Below the pieces are notes generated by a model that worked only from the letters and a program-made list of their open reading frames with translations, did no database searches and was not told the origin of the DNA. Of a DNA stretch of 64,000 nucleotides, positions 44,168-54,598 are shown one piece after another; the stretch's first letter is position 1, and each line of letters starts with the position of its first letter. The translations under genes were made by a program, and so were the position numbers. This DNA is from Bacillus sp. WMMC1349 (lineage in GTDB: Bacteria; Bacillota; Bacilli; Bacillales; Bacillaceae): assembly GCF_013155385.1 (NCBI RefSeq), contig NZ_JABJUQ010000008.1, forward strand, positions 1 through 64,000, given 5' to 3'.

Positions 44168-45422
44168 CACCCCCCTTCTGTTCATCAGATGTCCCTTTTA
44201 CTTTGTTCAATTGATATTCTTTCATAATTGAAAGAGGAACAAGATTTAAATTCCCATAATGCTCATCCCCAATATCTCCAATTCCGGTCATGTCCTCTTT
44301 TTGAAGGATTGTGTTTACGCTAAAAGCGCCAACACTTTGCATCGTTTTATAAAACTCAGCACGAGATTTACTATCTCCACGAAGTTCTGATTCTAGGTTA
44401 AATTTAAAGTAATAACCACTTTTTAACTGGTTTTCTGTCAATATTTTATCGTTCAATTCTTGTTCTATATTTGTCACTAAAGGTTGTAACGTCGTTTTGA
44501 CATAATCCAATGATTGTTGTTCGATATTAGAGAAAGTGGCTCGATCAAGTTCACCTATTTTATGTGGTGGTACCTTATAAATAGATGCGATCTGCTGACG
44601 GTTCCATTTCATGGACTCAATAAATTGAGCATCCTTCATCGGCATGGTTACTTGTGAATAGTCGAGACCAGCGTCTAGGACTGCAATAGACTGACCCGCA
44701 TTTACACGCTCCCAGTCTTCTCTCACAATTTTTTTACTTTCTCTATCTAATAGAGTTGGTGCTTTGACAACGCCAAACGGAGCGCCACCATTTTTATAAA
44801 ATTTTGCATTGAATTTTGTGGCAGCTCGATTTGATCCGATATTGTCACGAATAACTGAAATCGGAGTTTGTCCCACAATTCCATCAAGAGAAAGGTTTTT
44901 AAAATGCAGAACTTCTTCATAAAAAAACTCACGATATTTGCTGTCAATCGTGGTTGAATACCAAACCCGACCGTTATTAGGGTCAATATTTGTATTTGTT
45001 GCCTCAGGGTTTAAAGGTCTGATTCCAGTCACATTTCCGTCTTTATCAAAAAGCAAAAGATTGTAACTGTTCCCCCAAGTACAAAGCCTTGTGACCAAAA
45101 GCCTTTTCCAAATAAAACTTGTCATATAATCATTGACTTTGTTCAGAATCATCTCACTAATATCATTTTGGACTTGTTTGATATTGCCGTTTTTATTCTG
45201 AAAAAGTTTGATTGGCAGTTTCGCGATATCATCCGCCAAAACTATGACACATGCATAAACATCGGGATGAAGAACAGCTGTTTTTGATGATACTCTTTCA
45301 CCTGATGAGGTTTCAGTGCCAGCAAAAATATTTCTAAACCAATTGGCTGGATGAAGAAGGGAGCCGCTATCCTCTTCTGCGATTTCATTCTTGACCCCGC
45401 CCTTTAAACGGCTTAATAGCAT
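44118..45422 (-). CDS. Portal protein (copy 3)
   Basis: Identical product to the gene at 23678. Confidence 0.94.
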   Translation of the reverse strand: MLLSRLKGGVKNEIAEEDSGSLLHPANWFRNIFAGTETSSGERVSSKTAVLHPDVYACVIVLADDIAKLPIKLFQNKNGNIKQVQNDISEMILNKVNDYMTSFIWKRLLVTRLCTWGNSYNLLLFDKDGNVTGIRPLNPEATNTNIDPNNGRVWYSTTIDSKYREFFYEEVLHFKNLSLDGIVGQTPISVIRDNIGSNRAATKFNAKFYKNGGAPFGVVKAPTLLDRESKKIVREDWERVNAGQSIAVLDAGLDYSQVTMPMKDAQFIESMKWNRQQIASIYKVPPHKIGELDRATFSNIEQQSLDYVKTTLQPLVTNIEQELNDKILTENQLKSGYYFKFNLESELRGDSKSRAEFYKTMQSVGAFSVNTILQKEDMTGIGDIGDEHYGNLNLVPLSIMKEYQLNKVKGTSDEQKGGDGNEEEKQVLEHEDSE

Positions 45423-45611
45423 CTAATCCCCTCCTTCCTCCTTACGCTGCCTATCTACACCTAACAAGCCAGCAAGAGAAAATAAAAAAACACCGGTCGC
45501 AATCAAACCCGCGTTGATATTTATTCGATATATGGCAGTAGAAATGAATATCATCCCTATAATAAGTAAGATATCATCTATAAACGGCTGCATACTTTTT
45601 ATAAATTTCAT
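45423..45611 (-). CDS. DUF1056-like membrane protein (copy 3)
   Basis: Identical product to the gene at 24983. Confidence 0.75.
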   Translation of the reverse strand: MKFIKSMQPFIDDILLIIGMIFISTAIYRININAGLIATGVFLFSLAGLLGVDRQRKEEGGD

Positions 45612-45622
45612 ATTCCCACCTC

Positions 45623-47332
45623 CTACAGGCTGAAAGATCCTGACTTGATATAAGCATTTAAGTCAATCGTCATATCAATTTGAGATGCTCTCACATGTGC
45701 ATTAATAAGGGCTGCAGCAGGGTCAATCCGTTGTGTTGACTTTGATTTGTCCAGCATGATATTTTCTTGAGCATCTACTTTTGTAACAGCATTACCCATC
45801 GCCCATGTCAGTAGATCGTTTTTATTATGGATGATGTTTTTCGCCTTTACTTTTTCGCGAAAGTCTTTTGTAGGCTCTGAAAGTGTGGCAACTCCCTGCC
45901 TAATTTCAATCATCACATATCCGTCAGCCTCCATCTGTTGAGCAAACTGTGTCGCATTATATGGATCGTAACCGATTTCTTTAATTTTCCATCCTTTCTC
46001 TTTCTCCATTTTCTTGATATAAGCTCTGATATAGTCATAATCAACTACAGCACCATCAGTAACGGTTAACCAGTTCCTCTCCCTCCACAAGTCATAAGGG
46101 ACATGATCTGTCTTCATACGTTCATAGAATGTATCTTCAGGCATAAAACCATGACTTTCTACAGCAAAGCTCCCATCATCTAACGGAAAAATAAAAGATA
46201 CGGCTGTCAGGTCAATTCGTTTTGATAAGTCAATTCCAACATAGCACTCCCGGCCGGATAGATCAGGAAAATGATCAGATCCACAATCTTTCCAAGCTTG
46301 CATGTCCATGTAGCCATTTTCACGCATGTTAACCCAGATATTCATATTCTTAGTCAGAAAGTTCCTCATTTTCTCTGGTACAGCCAAGGCAACTTCCAAC
46401 TCTCCACGCAGATAATTAAGTCCATGTTCATTTTTAGCAACAATAGGATTGGCTTTGATCCAGTTCTGCTCATCCTTAATGTCATCACCTTTGTCTAATT
46501 CATTAACCATCACAAAATACTGCTCATTTGTTTCTACTTTATTTGGATCTAAAATGCGTGACACGTAATCATATTCAACGCGGTAGGCAGGGTTATTTAA
46601 TTCAAAACCGGCAGTCGTAATAATGACCATTAACGGCTGATTTCGTGCAGCCATACCAGAAACAAGTACATCATATATTTCAGATGTTTTATGTGCGTGA
46701 TATTCGTCTATAATTCCGCACTGAGGATTGAACCCATCTCCTGTTTTCCCTGCATCTTTAGAGAGTGCCTCAATTTTAGATTGTGTTTTTGGATGTTCAA
46801 TTTTCCCGTAGGCAATCCTATATTTTTGCTCAGGTTTATTTAATAGCTCACACTGAAGAATCTGTGCTTTGATCTCATTCCAACATATTTTTGCTTGCTC
46901 AGTTTTCGTTGCCCCAATGTAGACCTCTGACATATTTTCATCATTTGCCATAGCTTCATAAGAAGCAACACAAGCTAAACTTTGTGTTTTCGCGTTCTTA
47001 CGTCCAACTTGCCAATATACTTTTGTGAATCTGCGATACCTTGTTTCTTTGTGAACCCACCCATACACATTGCCAAAAATAAAAATTTGGATTGGTTCGG
47101 GGACAATATTTTCTCCTGCGAGAGGTCCTTTTGTATGCTTAAACTGAGTCATCCAATAAAGAAACCGTCTAGCTTTCTCGTCATCAAATATATAAGGGAA
47201 CTCCCTTGTTCCTTCTCTCTTAATGTCATTTAAAAAGCGATGACAAGCCCAAATATGTTTTTGACACGCCACAATCTCACCCGATATCACATCGCGCGAG
47301 TAGTCAATCATAAACTGTTTAATTGTATTCAT
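45623..47332 (-). CDS. terL: Terminase large subunit (copy 3)
   Basis: Identical product to the gene at 25183. Confidence 0.97.
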   Translation of the reverse strand: MNTIKQFMIDYSRDVISGEIVACQKHIWACHRFLNDIKREGTREFPYIFDDEKARRFLYWMTQFKHTKGPLAGENIVPEPIQIFIFGNVYGWVHKETRYRRFTKVYWQVGRKNAKTQSLACVASYEAMANDENMSEVYIGATKTEQAKICWNEIKAQILQCELLNKPEQKYRIAYGKIEHPKTQSKIEALSKDAGKTGDGFNPQCGIIDEYHAHKTSEIYDVLVSGMAARNQPLMVIITTAGFELNNPAYRVEYDYVSRILDPNKVETNEQYFVMVNELDKGDDIKDEQNWIKANPIVAKNEHGLNYLRGELEVALAVPEKMRNFLTKNMNIWVNMRENGYMDMQAWKDCGSDHFPDLSGRECYVGIDLSKRIDLTAVSFIFPLDDGSFAVESHGFMPEDTFYERMKTDHVPYDLWRERNWLTVTDGAVVDYDYIRAYIKKMEKEKGWKIKEIGYDPYNATQFAQQMEADGYVMIEIRQGVATLSEPTKDFREKVKAKNIIHNKNDLLTWAMGNAVTKVDAQENIMLDKSKSTQRIDPAAALINAHVRASQIDMTIDLNAYIKSGSFSL

Positions 47333-47847
47333 ACATTACCAAACTCCTTTTCCGCTGCCGTCTTTTCTCGTTCTTCCTGAGTTTTGGTGATGGCTAGTTT
47401 TGCACGTGCAGACGGTGTAAGGCCAAAATGGTTGGCCGCAGATATCATCTGATCATAATAATTTTTCTCGCGTTTAAGAAGGGGATGTTCTTCACCAACC
47501 GACTTGATGGGCTGACCATTTTCATTACACCCTTCTGTGTTTATCATGATGCCATCTTCATCAATTTTTTTTGTAATAGAAATATATCGAGAGTAAATCT
47601 TACAATAGGTGGCCAACATGTTGATATCCGCCTCTGTGATGAGATCCACTTCAGACAATAAAGCAGCAACCCGTTTAAATTCTTTTTTAGCTACCTTATC
47701 ATCCAACCATGAAGGAGGCTTAATATTTTCAGTACGCATTTTCATTTGTTTTTCATATTTAGCTCTGGTGGCTAATTCCTCAGTATTCTTTTTATTCGGA
47801 TTACCCTGTATTAGTTGAAGAGCTGCAGATTTTGCGGGTCTCGGCAT
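47329..47847 (-). CDS. terS: Terminase small subunit (copy 3)
   Basis: Identical product to the gene at 26889. Confidence 0.92.
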   Translation of the reverse strand: MPRPAKSAALQLIQGNPNKKNTEELATRAKYEKQMKMRTENIKPPSWLDDKVAKKEFKRVAALLSEVDLITEADINMLATYCKIYSRYISITKKIDEDGIMINTEGCNENGQPIKSVGEEHPLLKREKNYYDQMISAANHFGLTPSARAKLAITKTQEEREKTAAEKEFGNV

Positions 47848-48075
47848 GTTTTTCACCTCATTTCGTTAAAAAAATCTTCTTTTTTCGCTTGTTTTTTCCG
47901 TCAAACATGCTATGATGAAACTAACAATCAAATCGTTTATATCAAGCCCTCTTGGCAAATCGCCGAGAGGGTATTTTGTATTTTTCGGGAACTTTGAAAA
48001 GCGGTGTTTGTTTGCAGAAGAGGGCGCGCCGTTCCCCAGACGGTTGTTTTCCAAAGATTTTAGTAGGGGGGTATC

Positions 48076-48450
48076 CTACTGCCCTAGCTTACTTCGATCA
48101 CCATGAACCTTGTTATGGCAAGCATTACAGAGACTTTCAAGGTTTGAAAGGTCTAAACGCTTGGACCAGTCCTCTTTTACTTCCACAATGTGGTGAACCA
48201 TGTCAGCAGGTATGAAGCGATGTTCCCTCAAACATCTCTGACAAAGATAGTTGTCTCTTAACAAAGCAAGTTGTCTTGTTTGCTTCCAATCAGTTGATTT
48301 ATAAAAACTTGTAATTGTTTTGTCTCTTGAATGTTTGTTGTATTGTTTTGTTTCCTCTTGCTTGATGTGCTTATGATCATGGCAATAGGCTTCTCTAGTT
48401 AGTGCCTTACACCCATAGGCCTTACACTCCCTTAACGGCTTAGGTGGCAT
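48076..48450 (-). CDS. HNH endonuclease (copy 3)
   Basis: Identical product to the gene at 7195. Confidence 0.88.
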   Translation of the reverse strand: MPPKPLRECKAYGCKALTREAYCHDHKHIKQEETKQYNKHSRDKTITSFYKSTDWKQTRQLALLRDNYLCQRCLREHRFIPADMVHHIVEVKEDWSKRLDLSNLESLCNACHNKVHGDRSKLGQ

Positions 48451-48790
48451 TGTTATCCTTCCTTCGGTTGTAAAGAGATCGATTGTAAACGATTGCTTTT
48501 GTTCCATACTTGCTATCTTTATCGACAAATTCAATGTCAATATGCGTTGGATTAAGCGTTGAATCATCCCTAGTTAAGTATGAAAAATCTGCATTTATAA
48601 TCTTGTCAATTTTTTTACCGTTATAAAAAATACGTGGCGGAGAATCAATATCATCAAGTTCAATTTGAAGTAAAGGTGGTGCCATTTTCTCTTTAGTTGT
48701 GATTGATTGATACGGTTGATATGGACCATTTACTACCCTTTCCAATAGGTCAGATATACTCATATTGGCTAAATCCTTTTTAAAATCCAC
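48440..48790 (-). CDS. Hypothetical protein before HNH (copy 3)
   Basis: Identical product to the gene at 7559. Confidence 0.7.
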   Translation of the reverse strand: MDFKKDLANMSISDLLERVVNGPYQPYQSITTKEKMAPPLLQIELDDIDSPPRIFYNGKKIDKIINADFSYLTRDDSTLNPTHIDIEFVDKDSKYGTKAIVYNRSLYNRRKDNNAT

Positions 48791-48810
48791 TTTTTATACC
48801 TCCCTCAAAT

Positions 48811-49227
48811 AAAAAAACACCCTCCCTTTCGGAAAAGCGCTTGGCTATATTCTTTCTAAACCATGCCCACACTCAGAGGCTCCCTTTGCCATCAATCGTC
48901 TTATCTGAGATTCACTGGACACGGTTTACAGAGAACATCAACCAAGTCCATTAACACGCTTATATTTAATAAAATTGAACTTACACATACCCCGGGAGGA
49001 AGCCAAGCATAGTAAGATCATGGGTACAATGAAAATACTATTCCCCGATACGGCTGCCGCAAGACTAGCGCTATCCAGGCTCAGAATGTTCCTCCCGTTC
49101 GGCTTCATTCCTCAACACCTTTGTTCCGTATCCGGATACGCCATTGATAAGGGAAAGGCGCGTCTCCCATATATTCTTGATAAGTAAATGTTATCGCTAA
49201 TGCAGACATAAATAGTCCCCCTTTTTG
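48811..49227 (-). ncRNA. Candidate structured late RNA (copy 3)
   Basis: Same sequence as the block at 7930. Confidence 0.5.
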
Positions 49228-49277
49228 TCCCCCATTTTATCGGAAAAATGTCGGGATTTTGTCGATAAAAAAAGCAC

Positions 49278-49655
49278 TCAGATAATTCCGAGTGCTGTAG
49301 CTATACGGTTTATAGCGCGTTGCTTGATTTCATAATAAGTATCCTTTTTCATTCCGAGTTCTATATAGATATGAATATCTTTTACCCTTGCAGCAGTTAG
49401 ATATTTCTTTTCAATGATTAACCGTTCTTCTTCATCCAAGCTGTTTTGTAAGGCGCGTTCCATCTGCTTGACCTTGAGTTCATTGAGATTTAATGAATCT
49501 CGGAGGGAAGGGAAAGTATTTATGCCAGCAGATGAACATTCCTTTTTGTTCTCCAATTGGACTTTAAGCGCACGGTAATTTTTCAATTCTTTGATGACAA
49601 CTTTGCGGACGGCTTTTTCATCCACAGCTGGAAGAAAAGATAATTGTTTAGACAT
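49278..49655 (-). CDS. ArpU-family late regulator (copy 3)
   Basis: Identical product to the gene at 8397. Confidence 0.82.
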   Translation of the reverse strand: MSKQLSFLPAVDEKAVRKVVIKELKNYRALKVQLENKKECSSAGINTFPSLRDSLNLNELKVKQMERALQNSLDEEERLIIEKKYLTAARVKDIHIYIELGMKKDTYYEIKQRAINRIATALGII

Positions 49656-49673
49656 CCTATCCCTCCTATTCTT

Positions 49674-49772
49674 CTACTTTTCTTTTTCCCATTTTTCAAT
49701 ACGTCTTTCGGTAAACTCTATCCAAATCAACGGTGCTGCAATAATAATGATTCCTATAATTAGATAGATCAT
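49674..49772 (-). CDS. Membrane micropeptide (copy 3)
   Basis: Same as 8793. Confidence 0.5.
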   Translation of the reverse strand: MIYLIIGIIIIAAPLIWIEFTERRIEKWEKEK

Positions 49773-49850
49773 GATTCTCCCTTCCCGTCTTATGTTATTT
49801 TTTAGTCAACTACGACTGAACACTATGCCGTTAATTTCTTAAACTGTGAA

Positions 49851-49997
49851 TTAGTCAATTTCTTCTTTCCAAGGCGCTTCATCTATAAGCTCAAGCCAAC
49901 AATTTAATGAACAACAACATTCAAACCTATTTTCTTGATTAGTTGGATAACCTTCATCTGTTTGAAACTCATCACCACAATTTGAGCATTCTTTCAT
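49851..49997 (-). CDS. Small zinc-ribbon protein (copy 3)
   Basis: Same as 8970. Confidence 0.6.
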   Translation of the reverse strand: MKECSNCGDEFQTDEGYPTNQENRFECCCSLNCWLELIDEAPWKEEID

Positions 49998-50010
49998 TTT
50001 CGTAACTCCT

Positions 50011-50409
50011 TTAACGAACAATTATCTCAATAATTTCAACATCTTTATCACTGAATACAATTGAACAGGCCGGACAATACTCTCCCGATTGCCAATCTTC
50101 CTCAAACTCTTCTCGTTCATCAAAATAGGAGCCGAACATTGGATCTTGTTCTAAGTGGTAGAAAAACTCTTTTATTGTTCCACTATCTTTTTCTAGCCAG
50201 TTAACGAGACAATACCCGTCTCCACTCCAACTTTTTGCGACAATAACCTCTACTCCGGCAATTAAGCCATATATTTTAAGCCAATTTTGAATTTCTTCTT
50301 CATTTGGTTCTAGCCCAGTTAATTCGTTTTTAATTTGTTCTGATGTTTTTTTACTGGTATTCAATTTTGCCTTGTATAGATTTAGGAATTCCCCTTGTAA
50401 GAGTGTCAT
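50011..50409 (-). CDS. Hypothetical acidic protein (copy 3)
   Basis: Same as 9130. Confidence 0.65.
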   Translation of the reverse strand: MTLLQGEFLNLYKAKLNTSKKTSEQIKNELTGLEPNEEEIQNWLKIYGLIAGVEVIVAKSWSGDGYCLVNWLEKDSGTIKEFFYHLEQDPMFGSYFDEREEFEEDWQSGEYCPACSIVFSDKDVEIIEIIVR

Positions 50410-50576
50410 TTCCATGCCTCCCAATAATTCTGTTTTTCAAATATAAAATTACGTGAAGGTTTTAAATACTCTCGGTAGACAATTGGGTACTTTTTGATAT
50501 AAGCCAACCGTTCTTTCTCTGTCATCTTCCAAACTTTCACTTCCCCTGGCAATCTCCAATTTTTATTTGAACTCAT
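50406..50576 (-). CDS. Small basic protein (copy 3)
   Basis: Same as 9525. Confidence 0.55.
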   Translation of the reverse strand: MSSNKNWRLPGEVKVWKMTEKERLAYIKKYPIVYREYLKPSRNFIFEKQNYWEAWK

Positions 50577-50739
50577 ATTTATTCCCCCCTTTACTTTTGT
50601 AAAGTACCCTGTGACGCCTGCAGAACGGTGTTTGATTTTTAGCAGCTTGTTTATTTATGCCTTCTTCAAAAACAGTAATGACCTGTAGATTCTCAGAATC
50701 ATAGTTTGTTGCCACCCACTGAACAACACGCCTTATCAT
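50563..50739 (-). CDS. Small hypothetical protein after ssb (copy 3)
   Basis: Same as 9682. Confidence 0.5.
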   Translation of the reverse strand: MIRRVVQWVATNYDSENLQVITVFEEGINKQAAKNQTPFCRRHRVLYKSKGGNKYEFK

Positions 50740-50750
50740 GTTTATCCCCC

Positions 50751-51188
50751 TTAAAACGGCAAATCTGAATCTTTTATATCAATCGGCTTTCCATTATTGG
50801 CAAACGGGTCATCTAGGAATCTATTTCCTTGCTGTTGTCTCTGGTTCTGTCCTTGATTCTGGTTGCTGTTTTTTGTATCCAGAAATTGAACTGATTCAGC
50901 GACTAATTCTGTAATGAACACCCGACCACCATGCTGGTTTTCATAGTTGCGTGTCTGCAATCGTCCGTCTACGCCTGCTAATGATCCCTTTTTAAGAAAG
51001 TTCGCGACGTTTTCAGCCTGCTTTCTCCAAGCCACACAGTTTATAAAGTCTGCTTCTGACTCTCCATTTTGATTTTTGAACGGTCGATTAACCGCAAGTG
51101 TGAATCCTGCAACAGCAACACCTGAGCCGGTATATCTTAACTCTGGATCTTTAGTTAAGCGTCCAACAATAATTGATCTATTTAACAT
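50751..51188 (-). CDS. ssb: Single-stranded DNA-binding protein (copy 3)
   Basis: Identical product to the gene at 9870. Confidence 0.96.
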   Translation of the reverse strand: MLNRSIIVGRLTKDPELRYTGSGVAVAGFTLAVNRPFKNQNGESEADFINCVAWRKQAENVANFLKKGSLAGVDGRLQTRNYENQHGGRVFITELVAESVQFLDTKNSNQNQGQNQRQQQGNRFLDDPFANNGKPIDIKDSDLPF

Positions 51189-51294
51189 GTTTAAATTCTC
51201 CCTCTCATTTTTTCGACAAAATTCGACAAATGAAGCCGTTATTTATTTTACTCTCCGGTGTGAAATCCCATTTATACGGAAAGTTGTTTCAATC

Positions 51295-51507
51295 TCATGA
51301 ATAACCATGCTTTTCGAGCGCTGCCCTTACCTTGTCGAGATCGTATTCAATACCATCAATTTCGATATACTCTAAATCGTCGTTTAAAAAGCCATAGCGA
51401 CGTTTTAACTCTATTAGACTATCAATGTTCCTCCATAGGGTGTTATGCCCCACAGTGCGCCTATAATCGTTTTTATAGCGTATAATCAGACGCTTAGCTG
51501 TTCCCAT
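51295..51507 (-). CDS. Hypothetical protein between rusA and ssb (copy 3)
   Basis: Same as 10414. Confidence 0.6.
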   Translation of the reverse strand: MGTAKRLIIRYKNDYRRTVGHNTLWRNIDSLIELKRRYGFLNDDLEYIEIDGIEYDLDKVRAALEKHGYS

Positions 51508-51910
51508 TCTTCTGTCGCCCTTGTAATCTGAACTCGATTCCTGGCTTTTCACCGTACTTTTTACAAGCAGTTACTTTTGAAACTTGGTTATCATCTTTCC
51601 AAGCAATTTTGTTTAGAGCATCGAACACGCCTTTTATAAGATTGTCGATGTCTGGCTTTTTGGTATGCAGCGTATTGATGGATTGTTGCTGTTTTTTCTT
51701 TGACCAACTTTTAGGAATCGGCATAACGAAAGTGATATCTACATGGAGTGCTCCCGATTCAAAAGGATCGCTTTTCATCTGTTTCTGCGCTTCCCACTTG
51801 ATGAAATCTTTATAGGCTAAGTATCGTTGAGCGTTTTTATTTACGAATTTGCCACGCCCAGTCATTCGAACGGCTCCCATTGGTGTAACGGGTATGTTAA
51901 GGGTGATCAT
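51494..51910 (-). CDS. rusA: RusA-family resolvase (copy 3)
   Basis: Identical product to the gene at 10613. Confidence 0.92.
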   Translation of the reverse strand: MITLNIPVTPMGAVRMTGRGKFVNKNAQRYLAYKDFIKWEAQKQMKSDPFESGALHVDITFVMPIPKSWSKKKQQQSINTLHTKKPDIDNLIKGVFDALNKIAWKDDNQVSKVTACKKYGEKPGIEFRLQGRQKNGNS

Positions 51911-52191
51911 TGGTTGCCCCTCAATTCTTTTAACTCTTTTGATTTATACTGATTTTTCCGTCTTATTAATTTTTTATCTGGAACTTTAAGCTTTTTGCTT
52001 AATCCATCATGGTATGGGCAAAAGTCAAATGGGCCGTGTGATTTTGCACACTCCTTACACATTGGCAAATCACAAGTTCTATGAATACCACCATGAACTG
52101 ATGTCCACACATAAGCTGTTACAAAATCACATAACTGAGTTACCTCATTTTTCCGACAGATAGCGCAAGGATTTTCAGGTAATTTAATCAT
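51907..52191 (-). CDS. Cys/His-rich protein (copy 3)
   Basis: Same as 11026. Confidence 0.7.
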   Translation of the reverse strand: MIKLPENPCAICRKNEVTQLCDFVTAYVWTSVHGGIHRTCDLPMCKECAKSHGPFDFCPYHDGLSKKLKVPDKKLIRRKNQYKSKELKELRGNQ

Positions 52192-52565
52192 TCCGCCACC
52201 TCCAATAGATCAGGATTTCGATATATGTCGCCGATAACTTCGATTCTGTCTTTCCAATATTCCAAACCCGCATAACTACTGGCCCTTATTTGCTTACCTA
52301 TAAAACTAGTGTCTTTATATACAACAACGTACAAGATATTTAGGTCGCCTTGATGGTAGACATCCCCCTCGTAGATCTCCTGACCGTTTTTGTCCTTCAA
52401 TCCGGTGTATTGTCCAATTGATGCCCACTCTACCTGTATATGACCGTTATAAGGAGCACTGATATAGGCTAATTTTTTATCATGGTATAAGTCGATACCG
52501 CCATAAAACCATTTAATATCGCCATAATCCTCAATCGGTTTACCTCGAAACTTGATCTCTCTCAA
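52188..52565 (-). CDS. YopX-family protein (copy 3)
   Basis: Same as 11307. Confidence 0.88.
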   Translation of the reverse strand: MREIKFRGKPIEDYGDIKWFYGGIDLYHDKKLAYISAPYNGHIQVEWASIGQYTGLKDKNGQEIYEGDVYHQGDLNILYVVVYKDTSFIGKQIRASSYAGLEYWKDRIEVIGDIYRNPDLLEVAE

Positions 52566-52570
52566 TCTCC

Positions 52571-52666
52571 TTACCTCCCGTCATCATGTATCCATTGCTT
52601 AATCTGTTTTTCTCTGTATCCGGCCAGAAATAAGATCTCAAATGCAGCTTTTATTTGCTCAAGCAC
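52571..52666 (-). CDS. 31-residue micropeptide (copy 3)
   Basis: Same as 11690. Confidence 0.4.
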   Translation of the reverse strand: MLEQIKAAFEILFLAGYREKQIKQWIHDDGR

Positions 52667-52868
52667 CGAATATCCCGCCTTCTCTTTCCCTGATATGCCC
52701 CAACTCCGCACGGTCATAGAGTAAGAGAAAGACTTCTTTCACTGGTCGTTTAACGATTTTTGCAATTCTTTCAATGGGTAAACCGCCCTGCCAGTAAGAT
52801 TCAACTTCATCCACTTCGTCCGGCTTCCAATCAAAATTACAATGATCAAGCATGATATAAACACCCAT
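52659..52868 (-). CDS. Small HTH-like protein (copy 3)
   Basis: Same as 11778. Confidence 0.6.
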   Translation of the reverse strand: MGVYIMLDHCNFDWKPDEVDEVESYWQGGLPIERIAKIVKRPVKEVFLLLYDRAELGHIREREGGIFGA

Positions 52869-53017
52869 TAGGCGCTCTCCTTTATCGCTTTTTCCATTTC
52901 GCGCATTTTCTCTTCTAGCATTTTGATAACTGGTGTCAGGTCTTTGCCTTTCCCTGTCTTCCTTGGCGACAATTCGTAAACTCCCGGCATCAATGGAATG
53001 ATTTGATAGTTTTTCAT
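52868..53017 (-). CDS. 49-residue protein (copy 3)
   Basis: Same as 11987. Confidence 0.6.
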   Translation of the reverse strand: MKNYQIIPLMPGVYELSPRKTGKGKDLTPVIKMLEEKMREMEKAIKESA

Positions 53018-53832
53018 TTCCAAGCTCCTAATCTATGATTTAATTTCATCCGGTCACCCTTGATGATGACTATATAGTTCTCACACATTTCATAAATCCG
53101 TGTGCCGAGTGCTTCGTCTATTTGTACAAGCTGCTCAATATCCAATTCACTTGAAATGAGAATCGGCTTATGATTGAGATAACGATAATTGATGACTGAA
53201 TATGTCTGTTCCACCTGCCAATCAGTTGCCCTAGGTTTACCCTTCAGAGGCTTAAATAGATCGTCTATAAAAAGGACATCAACCTCTTTCATTCGCCGTA
53301 GCTTCTCTTCCAATTTTTCAAAATCATCTTTCAGATCATTGAAGCCCTCGACATATGGAAAGTATTGAACTGGCACGTTTTTCGATTTGATTAATTTATT
53401 TGATATGGCTGTAAGTAAATGTGTCTTTCCTGATCCTGGCTGTCCCAAAAGGGCAATGCTGTTTTTACGTTTATCCTTGATACTGTCGAAATTCTTATAG
53501 TAATCAACAGCGCAATCGTAAGCATCAACGATCAGACCGTGTTTCCCTTCCGTAACAAAATTCTTGAATTGTAATTTCTCAAACTCTGCAGTTATGTCAC
53601 TAGAATTCATTAATTTCCTAATTCGACGCCACTCAACACATTTACAGCGTACCCACACCTCAATGCCGTCCCTGTTTTCTAGATAACCCAATTCATCCTT
53701 ACAAGTGGGACAGTCATATTCACCCTTTTTTTCTAAGGCGTCCGACTCTTCCACCAAAGATTGAGCTGACCTTTCCTGAAGCTTCTTCAGTATTTTCTCC
53801 ATAGCTTTGTCCGTACGGTTGTTGGTTGCCAT
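53014..53832 (-). CDS. DnaC-like helicase loader (copy 3)
   Basis: Identical product to the gene at 12133. Confidence 0.88.
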   Translation of the reverse strand: MATNNRTDKAMEKILKKLQERSAQSLVEESDALEKKGEYDCPTCKDELGYLENRDGIEVWVRCKCVEWRRIRKLMNSSDITAEFEKLQFKNFVTEGKHGLIVDAYDCAVDYYKNFDSIKDKRKNSIALLGQPGSGKTHLLTAISNKLIKSKNVPVQYFPYVEGFNDLKDDFEKLEEKLRRMKEVDVLFIDDLFKPLKGKPRATDWQVEQTYSVINYRYLNHKPILISSELDIEQLVQIDEALGTRIYEMCENYIVIIKGDRMKLNHRLGAWK

Positions 53833-54583
53833 TTCTCGTTCCCCTTCTTTCTTCTTCATTCTTCTGAACTACTAATCTGGCATATTGTTTTCGCAATTTA
53901 TCAGCACTTAAAATATTTTTGTACCAGAATTCGTGTTTAGTAGACCACAAGATCACTTCTTGAATATCTTTTCCTGTGCGTCCGTCACGTTCCATCATCA
54001 GTCGAATTGTATTAGCCCATTTATCAAGGTTTGGTTGTTTCATGTCAGGGGCGTTTATATGGACATGTTTCCAAAGCAATTCAGCCAGCTGCATTTGTTT
54101 TTCATCAAAAACCAAACGTTTATTATTATTATTATTTTCCTTCTTTACCTTCTTTACATTCTTATTATTGTTCCATCTGCGTTCCGTCTCCGTTCCATCT
54201 GCGTTCTCTCTCCGTTCCAAGTTGCCTTTTTTGTAGTTCTCTAACCCCTGATATACCTCATAATTTACGACAGTGAAGAGCGTTCCAAGTTCGGTGTCCT
54301 CGATTTTCAAACGATTTTCTTTAATCAGTCGATCAACCGCCCTTTTGATCCTCGAAAGTGAATACTGTTTGACCGATCTATTTTCGATATACTGCAAGTC
54401 TTTTTGTAAATTTCGATATGATCTTAAAAATTGACCGCGCTTCACCAAAACATCGCCTTTTCGTTGCCCCTCTTCCGAAAAAACTGCATTTCCATAAATA
54501 AAGAAGAATAGACGGAATTCGACTGGGTTTTGCCATATATCGCTTGTAAAAATGTCTCTACTTGTTTGGAACGCTCCGCCCAT
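53720..54583 (-). CDS. DnaD-like replication initiator (copy 3)
   Basis: Identical product to the gene at 12839; internal origin-like repeats at 54119-54226. Confidence 0.82.
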   Translation of the reverse strand: MGGAFQTSRDIFTSDIWQNPVEFRLFFFIYGNAVFSEEGQRKGDVLVKRGQFLRSYRNLQKDLQYIENRSVKQYSLSRIKRAVDRLIKENRLKIEDTELGTLFTVVNYEVYQGLENYKKGNLERRENADGTETERRWNNNKNVKKVKKENNNNNKRLVFDEKQMQLAELLWKHVHINAPDMKQPNLDKWANTIRLMMERDGRTGKDIQEVILWSTKHEFWYKNILSADKLRKQYARLVVQKNEEERRGTRNGNQQPYGQSYGENTEEASGKVSSIFGGRVGRLRKKG

Positions 54584-54598
54584 AAAATCACCCTCTTG